Made by a program: the position numbers and the translations under genes
Assembly: GCA_016764915.1 (NCBI GenBank)
Contig: JAESQY010000187.1
Span: forward strand, 1 to 55,363
Length of the DNA: 55,363 bases
Origin: Aliivibrio sp.
Lineage (GTDB): Bacteria > Pseudomonadota > Gammaproteobacteria > Enterobacterales > Vibrionaceae
Direction of reading: 5' to 3'
Notes under the pieces: model-generated
What the model saw: only the letters and a program-made list of their open reading frames with translations
What the model was told of the DNA's origin: nothing
The model's database searches: none
Shown: positions 28,733-37,773 of the stretch, in pieces
Numbering within the stretch: position 1 is the stretch's first letter
How the letters are laid out: each line of letters opens with the position of its first letter

Positions 28733-30502
28733 TTAACGCTTCGCTTTTCTAAAGGTATAATTACCACGAACTTTACGCCATAAACCAAAAACATCCGTTT
28801 TAGGGAAAATGGCAATACGGCGAATGGCAAACGGGTCTTGATGCATGGCTAATGGACCTTGGTTGGTTGCCACTGCAAATTGATACCCTAGCTCTTGTGC
28901 CAACTCTTTTGAGTCCTGATTGTGGTCACCAAATGGATAAGCAAATGAGGTTAAAGAGTCATTAATTAAGCTCTCCAGTTGCGCTTTATTCTCAACAATT
29001 TCCGATCTTTGCTGTTCAACTGAAAGCTGGTCTAATCGAGGGTGAGTCATGGTGTGACCTGCAATTTCGACTAAGCCTGAATCGTGCATCTGCTTAATTT
29101 GTTCTGCCGACATTAAAGTGACCTGCTTTTCTGGGTTGCTTGGCACCTCAACATCCCAGCGATTAAAATTCTCACCCGTCACGCAATAAACTACCGCTTT
29201 AAAATTGTATTTTTTCAGTAGAGGCAACAAGAGTTCATAGTTATCTTGATAACCATCATCGACAGTAATAATAATATAGCGTTTATCAGCGTCAAGTCGA
29301 CGTATCAGACCATTATCTGCCAGATCTTTAAAAGTGAGGGTTTCAAACTTCATACGTTTAAGCAGCTTAAAGTGCTTCTCAAGCATATCAACGTGCATGT
29401 AAGTTCCATGTACCCCTTTTTCACTGTCATCTTTAATGAAGCGGTGATACATGATGATGGGCATTTCACGCTGAATTTTTTCAACATAGATCGTTTGGTA
29501 GGTCTGCTCTAACTGATTAACAATATTGTTTAAATCGTAGTTTTGACGAACCAGCTGACTCACCGGTTGCTCACAGTGAGCGGCCGATAATCCTAGCTCA
29601 ACCTGCTTGGCAATTAATGAAAAATCAATGTCGAGGTCTTTTGGTCCGATATCACCAAAATTAGAGGCCATCGCTTTAGCAATGTTGTTTGTATCGACAA
29701 TACCAATGCAACTTGCTTCACCGATCGCCAATGTTGGCCTGCCACAGAGCAAAGACTCCATCGCGACTCGGCCAGCTCCGATAACCAGATCAGACTGTGC
29801 CAACATACTTGGAACGTCATCGGTGTAACCGGTAAAGGTGATGGTTGATTGAAACGGTTCGAAGCGTGTTTCAACTTTTGAACCCGTGACCACTTGAATA
29901 TGGTATTTATTACTATCAAGGCACTCATTGAGTAGGCGATAGCAGAGCTCCCCTTTTGGTCCCGTTAAACGACCGATGATAGTAATCACTGGCTTATTAT
30001 TGTTAGGTGCTGCTTGATGGGTAAATTGTGTGGTCTCAATGCCGTTTCGACTGACTATCATTGAATCCAGTGAGACACCAAGATCATTATGAAGTTGATC
30101 ACGAATGGCTTCACAGACAGGCAGCGCTTTGTCTCCCATGGCATGAAATTTTTTACGAGACGCATGCACGGGCTGGCGACCATGTACCGTGGTGACCATC
30201 GGTGTTCCCGTCAATTTACACGCTAGGTGACAGCTCCAGCTTGATGCCCGAGAATGAGCGTGAACCAGCTGAATATTATGCTTTTTGATTAAATAGACCA
30301 GATAACCCACATGCCAAAAACGGCGAGGAATACTGCGTTTATTGAAGCGCAATTTAAAAAATGGACCTTGATGGGGTTTGGTCAGCGTATCAGAGACATA
30401 AAATACATTATGACCTCGTTGGGTGAGCTCATCACCTGCGGTGGTTGCATACACTTCTGCGCCGGTCACTTCTAGCTGCGACAGAGCCATCAAAATATTC
30501 AT
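28733..30502 (-). CDS. Fused glycosyltransferase (GT-B) and polysaccharide deacetylase
   Basis: A 589-residue two-domain protein. Residues 1-335 form a GT4-like GT-B transferase: the N-terminus follows the MALSQLEVTGAEVYA pattern, with HAHSRASSW at 80-88 and a C-terminal half with GAGRVAMESLLCGRP (242-256). Residues 347-589 form a NodB-type carbohydrate esterase 4 domain, opening with MPIIMYHRF, with the metal ligands in VDDG (DD at 415-416) and HTMTH (483-487) and motif YPFGD (522-526); the catalytic set looks complete. It may transfer an N-acetyl sugar and deacetylate it, or act on a lipid-linked glycan, but no signal peptide or membrane anchor is visible, implying a cytoplasmic substrate. 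It precedes the family 2 transferase on the same strand. Confidence 0.82.
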   Translation of the reverse strand: MNILMALSQLEVTGAEVYATTAGDELTQRGHNVFYVSDTLTKPHQGPFFKLRFNKRSIPRRFWHVGYLVYLIKKHNIQLVHAHSRASSWSCHLACKLTGTPMVTTVHGRQPVHASRKKFHAMGDKALPVCEAIRDQLHNDLGVSLDSMIVSRNGIETTQFTHQAAPNNNKPVITIIGRLTGPKGELCYRLLNECLDSNKYHIQVVTGSKVETRFEPFQSTITFTGYTDDVPSMLAQSDLVIGAGRVAMESLLCGRPTLAIGEASCIGIVDTNNIAKAMASNFGDIGPKDLDIDFSLIAKQVELGLSAAHCEQPVSQLVRQNYDLNNIVNQLEQTYQTIYVEKIQREMPIIMYHRFIKDDSEKGVHGTYMHVDMLEKHFKLLKRMKFETLTFKDLADNGLIRRLDADKRYIIITVDDGYQDNYELLLPLLKKYNFKAVVYCVTGENFNRWDVEVPSNPEKQVTLMSAEQIKQMHDSGLVEIAGHTMTHPRLDQLSVEQQRSEIVENKAQLESLINDSLTSFAYPFGDHNQDSKELAQELGYQFAVATNQGPLAMHQDPFAIRRIAIFPKTDVFGLWRKVRGNYTFRKAKR

Positions 30503-30885
30503 CGGTTACCTTTTATTACGTTTAATAATCAATCGCATATTTCCCCCTTCCGTTGCACATAGACGAAAAGAGTCTCGTATGACGCTATTAGTCAGAGTGA
30601 AAATAGCAGTTTTGACATATTTTATCTAGTCAGCTTGATATTCAATGGATTCAGTTGGATATCATTGTATCTGAAAACTGAATCTTTAGTCTGTAATGGA
30701 CATTATAGTGTCTTTATTGCGCGAGTTTTATATGCACTTTTCACTTATGGATGATAGTGATAGAGAAAATATTGGCTCAACGAAGAGAGGAAAACGCAAC
30801 ACTCTTAGTTTGAGATGATGTTTACTTAAGGTGGCGTTTATTTAAGATAAAGTAGCATTAAGATAAATAGGCGAGTAGATAAAGT
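30503..30885. other. 383-base intergenic region with a hairpin and a possible promoter
   Basis: No protein or RNA gene is recognised. It lies between two divergent genes and must hold both promoters. A consensus -35 TTGACA is at 30612-30617, with only a weak -10 (TGATAT at 30636-30641). A 37-base hairpin follows at 30648-30684. The rest is AT-rich with no clear structure. Confidence 0.5.
30648..30684. repeat. Compound inverted repeat upstream of the SEC-C gene
   Basis: GATTCAGTT (30648-30656) and AACTGAATC (30676-30684) form a perfect 9-bp outer stem; inside, GATA (30658-30661) pairs with TATC (30668-30671) over TCATTG. No T run follows. It could be an operator dyad or the 5' hairpin of a transcript started by the TTGACA element 30 bases before it. 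Confidence 0.5.
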
Positions 30886-31890
30886 ATGAAACCAGGTCGA
30901 AATGAACCTTGTCCTTGTGGCAGTGGTAAAAAGTACAAACGTTGCTGCATGAACAGTATCTCTAAACAGCAAGCATTTATGTTGGATGATATTGAGCAAG
31001 TTGTCGCAATGAACCCTAACTTGTCTTTAGAAGAGCTTAATATCGTTGCAGAGCAAAGAATGAAGGCTGCTAATGATCGACCTCATCCTGACTTTTGTGG
31101 TCTTTCGCCAACACAAATGAGTAATTGGTTATATGCGCATTTCAAAGAATTGGAACAGGTCACGATAAGTACGCCAGACGATCTTAAGGCCAGTCCTGTG
31201 ATGCGTTACCTAGCGTTAATGTTCGATGAGGCGATGCAGAGCGATGGCTCATTTAAAGCCACCAGCAAAGGTAACTTACCGACAAAAATCGTTAAACAGG
31301 CCAGTGATTTATTGCCAGAGTTCGCGGTCTCTCAATTCGAACGACACATCAGTACCAGTGAATATACAGGCAGTAACGAAGATAAATTCAATGCATTACA
31401 TTACAGCCGAGTGTTGGCAGAGATAGCAGGTATCATTTATCGCCGTAGTGGCCGCTATCACATAAAAAAAACAGCCCAAAAGCAGTACATAACACATGGT
31501 ATTCAAGCGTTCTTCATCCCTATGCTCGAAGCGGCAACCACTCAGTACAACTGGGACTACCTAGATGGATGGGAGCACGATGTTGATCTAAGAACTTTCT
31601 GGTTGTTTATGCTGTGGCGATTGCAAAGCCATGGCAATACTGAGCAGTTGATTGAAGAGGTGATGACAGCTTTCCCTGATTTGCTACTGGCATTCTCTAC
31701 GGATGATTACTTCTCAACTGAAAGAGACTTAGGTGTGTTACTCGAATCAAGGTTTGTTGAGCGGTTTTTACAGTTTTGGGGATTTATCACCTTAGACTCG
31801 AGAGGTTATTTAAACGGTGAGCCTGTCGCCAGAATAGTTCAGATCCAGCCTTTGTTAAAGCAAACCTTTCAATTTACCATTAACTCATAA
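30886..31890 (+). CDS. SEC-C motif protein of unknown function
   Basis: The 334-residue protein begins with a SEC-C zinc-binding motif at residues 4-21 (GRNEPCPCGSGKKYKRCC; ligands C9, C11, C20 and C21), the same motif found at the C-terminus of SecA and in YecA-like proteins. The remaining 300 residues look alpha-helical and Trp/Phe-rich, and I cannot assign them a domain. No signal peptide or membrane segment is seen. It stands alone: a 383-base gap before it, and the convergent yicC 273 bases after it. The motif suggests a zinc-dependent ribosome, SecB or protein contact, which is inference only. Confidence 0.75.
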   Translation: MKPGRNEPCPCGSGKKYKRCCMNSISKQQAFMLDDIEQVVAMNPNLSLEELNIVAEQRMKAANDRPHPDFCGLSPTQMSNWLYAHFKELEQVTISTPDDLKASPVMRYLALMFDEAMQSDGSFKATSKGNLPTKIVKQASDLLPEFAVSQFERHISTSEYTGSNEDKFNALHYSRVLAEIAGIIYRRSGRYHIKKTAQKQYITHGIQAFFIPMLEAATTQYNWDYLDGWEHDVDLRTFWLFMLWRLQSHGNTEQLIEEVMTAFPDLLLAFSTDDYFSTERDLGVLLESRFVERFLQFWGFITLDSRGYLNGEPVARIVQIQPLLKQTFQFTINS

Positions 31891-32099
31891 AAAAGATCTT
31901 CGTGATCGAATATCAATATGCTCGATGTTTTCGAATGGGGATTCTTGAATATGGTAGCGAGTCATTAAGTATCCCTAGTTTGACTGTAATGTGCGTAGAG
32001 AACTCGATTAACCTATACATTACGATGATGCAACAGATTCTGTGTAACTGCTTCTGCTGGTATGGACTAGGTAAATAGAATGAAATAAGTATAAATAAT

Positions 32100-32125
32100 A
32101 AAAAACCCCTATTATTAAGGGGTTT
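32100..32125 (-). terminator. Terminator after yicC
   Basis: AAACCCCT (32103-32110) pairs with AGGGGTTT (32118-32125) over a 7-base loop. On the - strand the stem is followed by a T run (complement of 32100-32105), so it ends yicC transcription; it may also work for the facing SEC-C gene, with a weaker T tract. Confidence 0.8.
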
Positions 32126-32163
32126 AATTTAATGGCGGGAACAGGGCAAAATAATGAGAAACA

Positions 32164-33027
32164 TCATTCAATATTCTGGATCTGCTCGCGCATCTGCTCA
32201 ACTAACACCTTAAGTTCAACGCCGGATGCGGTGACATCGGTGCTGATTGATTTTGATGCTAGCGTATTAGCTTCGCGATTAAACTCTTGCATCATGAAGT
32301 CCAGTTTACGGCCACAAGCGCCACCTTTTTTCAGGATGTTATAACCCTCTTTAACATGTGAGTCTAAACGGTCTAACTCCTCTGCTACGTCAGATTTTTG
32401 AGCCAATAGAATCAACTCTTGTTCAACACGGGAGCTATCGAGTTCGATTTTTGCATCTTCAAACTTGGTGGTTAAACGATCGCGTTGCCACTGAATGATC
32501 TCTGGCATGCGAAGACGAACTTTTTCTGCTTCTGCAGTGATGCCCACAAGACGCTGCTCAATAAGAGCACGCATGTTTGCACCTTCACGAGCACGAGCAT
32601 CAATAAACTCATCAACCGTAAGTTCAAAGTTCTCAAGCAGTTCTTTATTGATGCTATCGAAATCTTGCTCTGGTGCTTCCATCACTCCAGGCCATTGCAG
32701 CACTTGAAATGGACCGATGTTACCTTCACCGGAGGTCTCTTTAACCCACTTAGCCGCATTAATCACCTGTTTAGCCAGCTCTTCATTAATTTTTAGTTCT
32801 GACTTTGCAGAGGTGTTGGATTCAAAGCGCAGATTACATTCCACTTTACCGCGTGCAAGACGTTTGCGAAAACGTTCACGGAGTACAGGCTCTAGACCAC
32901 GAAACTGCTCCGGCATGCGAAAGTAAGTCTCTAAGTAGCGCTGGTTCACTGAACGAATTTCCCAAACAGCGGTACCCCAGTCGCCTTTTACCTCACGGCG
33001 GGCATAAGCAGTCATGCTATAGATCAT
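32164..33027 (-). CDS. yicC: YicC family endoribonuclease-like protein
   Basis: The YicC family has recently been linked to endoribonuclease activity and small-RNA turnover. The 287-residue protein has the conserved N-terminus MIYSMTAYAR and WEIRSVNQRYLE (about 27-38), a helical middle section, and the highly conserved C-terminal DUF1732 part with GRKLDFMMQEFNREANT (about 240-256). It is divergent from rph with 131 bases between the start codons, an arrangement shared with E. coli and vibrios. Confidence 0.93.
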   Translation of the reverse strand: MIYSMTAYARREVKGDWGTAVWEIRSVNQRYLETYFRMPEQFRGLEPVLRERFRKRLARGKVECNLRFESNTSAKSELKINEELAKQVINAAKWVKETSGEGNIGPFQVLQWPGVMEAPEQDFDSINKELLENFELTVDEFIDARAREGANMRALIEQRLVGITAEAEKVRLRMPEIIQWQRDRLTTKFEDAKIELDSSRVEQELILLAQKSDVAEELDRLDSHVKEGYNILKKGGACGRKLDFMMQEFNREANTLASKSISTDVTASGVELKVLVEQMREQIQNIE

Positions 33028-33158
33028 TTTAGAATTCCTTAAAATTGGATTGACGAAATTATACCTAGCATAATGGGCTTCGTCAGTAATATTTCAGTGA
33101 ATGATAATTTAGGCTATAATCTGCGCCAATTAATGTGAAGCTAATTAAAGGTAACCCA

Positions 33159-33875
33159 ATGCGTCCAAGTGGAAGAACCGCCGAGCAAGTCCGTCCAATC
33201 ACTATTACTCGTCACTTTACTGCTCATGCAGAAGGGTCCGTACTGGTTGAATTTGGCAATACTAAAGTTATTTGTACTGCGAGTGTTGAAGAGAATGTAC
33301 CTCGCTGGTTGAAGGGCAAAGGTAAAGGTTGGGTTACCGCAGAATATGGCATGCTTCCTCGTGCAACGCATACACGTAATCGTCGTGAAGCAGCAAGTGG
33401 TAAGCAGGGTGGTCGTACCATGGAGATTCAGCGTCTGATTGCTCGTAGTCTTCGTGCAGCCGTTGATTTAGAAGCACTGGGTGAGCAGATGATCACCGTG
33501 GATTGCGATGTCATTCAAGCAGACGGTGGAACGCGTACTGCCTCTATTACTGGTGCAAGTGTTGCGCTGGCTGATGCGATTAATCACATGATCGCGTCTG
33601 GTAAGCTGACATCAAACCCAATGAAAGGGCATGTTGCTGCTGTTTCTGTGGGCATTTACAAAGGTGAAGCGGTATGCGATTTAGAGTATTTAGAAGACTC
33701 AGCTGCTGATACCGATATGAACGTGGTGATGATGGAAGATGGTAAAATGATTGAAGTGCAGGGCACGGCAGAAGAAGCGCCTTTCAGTCATCAAGAGCTG
33801 CTCGATATGTTAGCACTGGCTCAAAAAGGCATTAACGATATTATTGAGATACAAAAAGCCTCATTGGCCGAATAA
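33159..33875 (+). CDS. rph: Ribonuclease PH
   Basis: Phosphorolytic 3'-5' exoribonuclease that trims tRNA precursors. The start is ATG 33159 (238 residues, [14 protein letters not shown]), the E. coli length; a GTG at 33135 would add an unconserved leader. Conserved features include the phosphate-binding [20 protein letters not shown] region (about 80-99, Arg-rich) and [15 protein letters not shown] (about 115-129). Its stop lies eight bases before the pyrE attenuator stem, the geometry used in E. coli for translation-coupled attenuation. Confidence 0.96.
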   Translation: MRPSGRTAEQVRPITITRHFTAHAEGSVLVEFGNTKVICTASVEENVPRWLKGKGKGWVTAEYGMLPRATHTRNRREAASGKQGGRTMEIQRLIARSLRAAVDLEALGEQMITVDCDVIQADGGTRTASITGASVALADAINHMIASGKLTSNPMKGHVAAVSVGIYKGEAVCDLEYLEDSAADTDMNVVMMEDGKMIEVQGTAEEAPFSHQELLDMLALAQKGINDIIEIQKASLAE

Positions 33876-33883
33876 TTTTAAAG

Positions 33884-33909
33884 CGGTTCCTGTTGGAGCC
33901 GTTTTTTTT
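33884..33909 (+). terminator. pyrE attenuator between rph and pyrE
   Basis: CGGTTCC (33884-33890) pairs with GGAGCCG (33895-33901) over TGTT with one G-T pair, followed by eight T (33902-33909). In E. coli this terminator is bypassed when UTP is low, because RNA polymerase pauses and ribosomes finishing rph block the hairpin. The same layout is seen here. Confidence 0.85.
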
Positions 33910-33954
33910 AAGTAAAAATTGAGTGAGCTGTTAAAGAACAAAAGAGGAAGAGAA

Positions 33955-34599
33955 ATGAAAGCATATCAACGTGAGTTTATTGAATTTGCATTAGAGAAAG
34001 ACGTTTTAAAGTTTGGTGAATTCACTTTGAAATCAGGTCGCATTAGCCCTTACTTTTTTAATGCAGGTCTGTTTAATACGGGGCGTGATCTTGCGCGTCT
34101 TGGCCGTTTTTATGCAGCTGCTCTTAATGATTCAGCCATTGATTATGATGTGTTGTTTGGTCCTGCTTATAAAGGCATTCCGATTGCCACCACCACAGCG
34201 GTTGCACTGGCTGATCATCATGATACAGACAAACCGTACTGTTTTAATCGTAAAGAGGCAAAAACACACGGTGAAGGTGGCAGTTTAGTAGGCAGCCCAT
34301 TAGAAGGTCGAATCATGTTGGTGGATGACGTGATCACTGCTGGTACCGCGATTCGTGAGTCAATGGAGATCATTAAAGCGTGTGGTGCTGATCTTGCTGG
34401 CGTATTGGTGGCGATTGACCGTCAAGAGAAAGGAAAAGCACAATTGTCTGCAATACAAGAAGTCGAGAGAGACTTTTCCTGCTCAGTTATCTCAATTGTC
34501 AGCCTAAGTGATGTGGTGACCTATCTTGAAGAGCAAGGTGATCAGCAGCAACACTTGGAAGCGGTTAAACAGTATCGTGTTCAATACGGTATTGAGTAA
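33955..34599 (+). CDS. pyrE: Orotate phosphoribosyltransferase PyrE
   Basis: Converts orotate and PRPP to OMP in pyrimidine synthesis. The start is ATG 33955 after GAGGAAGAG, giving 214 residues that begin [14 protein letters not shown] as in E. coli. The PRPP-binding motif [15 protein letters not shown] is at about 120-134 and the catalytic Lys-rich loop [11 protein letters not shown] at about 98-108. It lies behind the attenuator that ends rph. Confidence 0.96.
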   Translation: MKAYQREFIEFALEKDVLKFGEFTLKSGRISPYFFNAGLFNTGRDLARLGRFYAAALNDSAIDYDVLFGPAYKGIPIATTTAVALADHHDTDKPYCFNRKEAKTHGEGGSLVGSPLEGRIMLVDDVITAGTAIRESMEIIKACGADLAGVLVAIDRQEKGKAQLSAIQEVERDFSCSVISIVSLSDVVTYLEEQGDQQQHLEAVKQYRVQYGIE

Positions 34600-34630
34600 A
34601 ATGCTGTAAATCGTTAATACTTGCATCAAA

Positions 34631-34665
34631 AAAGAGCCTGACTTGCAGAAGTTAGGCTCTTTCGT
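34631..34665. terminator. Bidirectional terminator between pyrE and lpxL
   Basis: A 14-bp stem (34631-34644 with 34649-34662, one G-T pair, 4-base loop GCAG) flanked by A on the left and T on the right. It serves the convergent genes pyrE and lpxL. Confidence 0.88.
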
Positions 34666-35607
34666 TTATGACTTGTATCTGATCCCTGTTTTCACATCAG
34701 GGTCTTCCATGGTTTTGAAGCGTTTATGTAACCACATATATTGATCGACACCTCGAAGTATTAACTTCTCCACATGGGTATTCATATAAATCGCCGCTGC
34801 TTTGGTATCTTTATGCGGGAACTGTTGATGCACGTTATCATCTAATGTGACTTCATACTGTCCATTGGCTTTACGAATCGTAGACACCGTAACCACCGCA
34901 CAATCACTTGAATCAACCAGAAGGCTAGTTCCGGCGGTAGTGCATGCATCACTAACAGCAAACAGGGGTACAAATTCTGAACGGTGACGACCGTAATCAT
35001 GATCTGGTAGATACCATATAGCGCCATCGCTTTTCAGCATTCTTAGCATGCCTTTGACATCTTGGCGATCCAGCGTGGTATGCCCACCTGCCGTGCGTCC
35101 TTTAAATTGAATGTAATCATAAGCCGGGTTACTGTGTGGTCGATAAACCCCTGCACCTTTGGTGACTAAACTAAAAGCACGACAGGCCAGCTCTAGATTC
35201 AGGGTGTGCACTGAAGTGACAAGTACGCCTTTTCCTTGTTGTTTGTACTTTTCCATGATCTCTGGATTCACAAACGTAAAATGCCTTTTTAAACGCCAAT
35301 CTGGCCAGAACCACGCCATTCCGGTTTCAAAAAAGGCAAAACCGGTATTTTTAAAATTCTCTATAACGATGTTTTCGCGCTCAGTCGCAGACATTTCAGG
35401 AAAAGCGAGTTCAAGGTTACGTCTGGCTATGTGAGCACGATTTTTGGCGAACTTCATCGCAAACAACCCTAAAGAGCGACCTAAAAAGTATTGCAGTTTA
35501 TAAGGCAGTAACGAGAGTAAAAATACGACCCCAAACAGAAACCATACAAGCCAATATTTAGGGTGGAGCAGTTTTAGTGAAAATTGTGGTGGTTGATATT
35601 TACTCAT
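34666..35607 (-). CDS. lpxL: Lipid A late acyltransferase LpxL (HtrB)
   Basis: Adds a secondary acyl chain to Kdo-lipid A at the inner membrane. The 313-residue protein has an N-terminal membrane anchor (about 17-37), the catalytic HX4E motif His134-Glu139 (HTLNLE), and LpxL-type segments such as ETGMAWFWPD (94-103), WYLPDHDYG (about 199-207) and QYMWLHKRFK near the C-terminus. It follows E. coli LpxL more closely than LpxM. The acyl chain used cannot be read from the sequence. V. cholerae has two such genes side by side here; only one is present in this window. Confidence 0.9.
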   Translation of the reverse strand: MSKYQPPQFSLKLLHPKYWLVWFLFGVVFLLSLLPYKLQYFLGRSLGLFAMKFAKNRAHIARRNLELAFPEMSATERENIVIENFKNTGFAFFETGMAWFWPDWRLKRHFTFVNPEIMEKYKQQGKGVLVTSVHTLNLELACRAFSLVTKGAGVYRPHSNPAYDYIQFKGRTAGGHTTLDRQDVKGMLRMLKSDGAIWYLPDHDYGRHRSEFVPLFAVSDACTTAGTSLLVDSSDCAVVTVSTIRKANGQYEVTLDDNVHQQFPHKDTKAAAIYMNTHVEKLILRGVDQYMWLHKRFKTMEDPDVKTGIRYKS

Positions 35608-35638
35608 GTAAGTTCTCTATATTTGGAGAGCAGACGTC

Positions 35639-36232
35639 TTAACCATTAATTTGCGCGCTTAATAGTGACCAGTACTCTTCAAAGTTTTCGGTTGGTTGGT
35701 ATTTAAAATCTGAACGGACGAAGCGGGAAAAACTGCCTTCTATCTGTCCTAACAGCTGAGCTGCAAGAATTCGTTCATCAATAGGAAATGTTTTGCCTTC
35801 TCTAATCTTTCTTTCACGTAAGATTTGGCGTAGTTGAGTTTCAATGCGCTCAAATAACTGATTGATTCGCTCTCTTAATCGTTCATTTTCAAACATCAGA
35901 GCGTGCCCCGTTAAAATTCGAGTCAAACCTGGGTTGCGTTCAGCAAAAGCGAGTAGCAGCTGCAATACTAACTGAATTCTGGTTAATGTATCTTTTTCAT
36001 CATCGACAATTCGATTAATACGAGAGAGTAAAGACTCTTCAATAAACTCAATTAAACCTTCAAACATACGAGCTTTACTCGGAAAGTGTCGATAGAGCGC
36101 CGCTTCAGAAACCCCCACTTTTTTGGCCAGTTTGGCTGTAGTGATTCGAGAAGCCCCTTCATTAGACTCTAGCATTTGAGCTAATGCCTGTAAGATTTCT
36201 TCTCTTCTATTTGGTTTTCTAGAGCCGGACAT
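35639..36232 (-). CDS. slmA: Nucleoid occlusion factor SlmA
   Basis: TetR-family DNA-binding protein that blocks FtsZ ring formation over the chromosome. The 197-residue protein begins with a basic N-terminus ([18 protein letters not shown]), a helix-turn-helix at about 28-55 ([23 protein letters not shown]) and the helical dimer domain. Length equals the usual 196-198. It lies between coaBC and lpxL on one strand; the dut gene found here in E. coli is missing. Confidence 0.95.
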   Translation of the reverse strand: MSGSRKPNRREEILQALAQMLESNEGASRITTAKLAKKVGVSEAALYRHFPSKARMFEGLIEFIEESLLSRINRIVDDEKDTLTRIQLVLQLLLAFAERNPGLTRILTGHALMFENERLRERINQLFERIETQLRQILRERKIREGKTFPIDERILAAQLLGQIEGSFSRFVRSDFKYQPTENFEEYWSLLSAQING

Positions 36233-36337
36233 TGATTGTCTCCCTTAAACAACAGCAGCAGTTAAACAGCGGCTATTTTAACGAGTTATACAGTGAGATG
36301 TAAGAGGTTGAGCGAGTAATTGATACGTAACACGGCA

Positions 36338-37546
36338 CTATTTCATTTTATAACGTTCCATTATCTCTGAGATTAACTGCTGACCCAGTTGCTCTTTAGA
36401 GGTCAAAGGTAGCGCTTTTTCACCACCTTGCCAGTAGAGATTCAGGGCATTGGAGTCTGAGTTAAAACCCTGACCCGATTTGGACACATCATTGGCGCAG
36501 ATAAGGTCGAGTTTTTTACGCTCAAGTTTTCCTTTAGCGTATAGCTCTACATTTTGTGTCTCAGCGGCAAAACCAACAGTGAATGGTCTCTGGGCAGTAA
36601 GAGCTGCAACAGAGGCGACAATATCAGGATTTTTAATCATCTCGATCTGCATGTTGTCGCTGTTCGCTGTTTTCTTTAACTTGTGGGTTGCTATTGCGCT
36701 GGGTTTGAAATCAGCAACGGCGGCACAGGCAATAAATATGTGGTGAGAGGGAGCCAGAGTCATCACTTGTTGATGCATCTGATCGGCGCTCTCGACATCT
36801 ATTCTGGATAGGTTTTGGGGCGTATTCAGATTAACAGGGCCGGTGATCAGAGTGACGCTGGCGCCAAGTCTTACTGCGGCTTCTGCAATGGAGAAACCCA
36901 TTTTCCCGGAGCTGTGGTTACTGATGTAACGAACCGGGTCGATGGCTTCTCTTGTTGGGCCTGCCGTGATCAAGATAGAGATACCCTCTAGCGTTTTTGG
37001 CTGCAAGAAGGCTTCGCAATGATGAACTAAATCCATTGGCTCTAGCATGCGTCCTGCGCCAATGTCACCACAAGCTTGCTCTCCAGAGGCGGGGCCCCAA
37101 ATGGTAAAATTACGACGCGCTAAGGTGGCAAGGTTCTCTTGGGTGGCAAGGTTCTTATACATCTGTTGGTTCATTGCTGGAGCGACTATCACCGGAGATT
37201 CGGTGGCTAGCACCAAGGTAGAGAGCAGATCGTTGCCCAATCCTGCAGCGATGCGAGCAATAATATCTGCTGTCGCTGGAGCAATTAAAATAAGATCGGC
37301 CCATTTTGCCAGTTCAATGTGTCCCATCGATGCTTCTGCTGCGGGGTCAAATAGGCTTTCTGCAATAGGGTGACCTGAGACGGCTTGCATGGTTAGTGGT
37401 GTAATGAACTCTTTAGCAGCTTGCGTCATCACAACACGAACTTCAGCGCCTCGCTCCACTAAACGTCTAGTGAGCTCTGCACATTTATAAGCAGCAATAC
37501 CGCCACTGATGCCTAATAGAATTTTTTTTCCAGCTAACGTTTGCAT
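36338..37546 (-). CDS. coaBC: Phosphopantothenoylcysteine decarboxylase/synthase CoaBC
   Basis: Two-step enzyme of coenzyme A synthesis: the C-terminal CoaB ligates cysteine to 4'-phosphopantothenate and the N-terminal flavin-dependent CoaC decarboxylates it. The 402-residue protein has the CoaC part (about 1-190) with [10 protein letters not shown] (about 13-22), the catalytic His in [10 protein letters not shown] (about 74-83), PAMNQQMY (about 123-130) and [10 protein letters not shown] (about 157-166), and the CoaB part with [20 protein letters not shown] (about 194-213). It is divergent from radC. Confidence 0.95.
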   Translation of the reverse strand: MQTLAGKKILLGISGGIAAYKCAELTRRLVERGAEVRVVMTQAAKEFITPLTMQAVSGHPIAESLFDPAAEASMGHIELAKWADLILIAPATADIIARIAAGLGNDLLSTLVLATESPVIVAPAMNQQMYKNLATQENLATLARRNFTIWGPASGEQACGDIGAGRMLEPMDLVHHCEAFLQPKTLEGISILITAGPTREAIDPVRYISNHSSGKMGFSIAEAAVRLGASVTLITGPVNLNTPQNLSRIDVESADQMHQQVMTLAPSHHIFIACAAVADFKPSAIATHKLKKTANSDNMQIEMIKNPDIVASVAALTAQRPFTVGFAAETQNVELYAKGKLERKKLDLICANDVSKSGQGFNSDSNALNLYWQGGEKALPLTSKEQLGQQLISEIMERYKMK

Positions 37547-37773
37547 ATTTCGGCTCCCTAATCGAATTAGCTAGAAGATATCACAGAATTACGGAGAGTA
37601 ATGAGTAATTCATTTCACCCAAATAGTGATAAGTCAGCCGCAGAGTGAGCGAAAAATGTGCAGTGAATATCATTAACTAACCAAATGGCTCGAACATCTG
37701 CGGAGAATAATCCTCAATCAATCTAATAGCGGCTAGTTTAGGAGGGCGTTTTTACTGGATATAGATAATAGCG

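Noticed and set aside
31895..31915. Possible hairpin GATCTTCGTGATC after the SEC-C gene
   Set aside because: Four base pairs only; not enough for a terminator.
37638..37703. CCGCAGA ... TCTGCGG inverted repeat between coaBC and radC
   Set aside because: Only 7 bp with a 52-base loop; this is expected by chance in a gap of this size.
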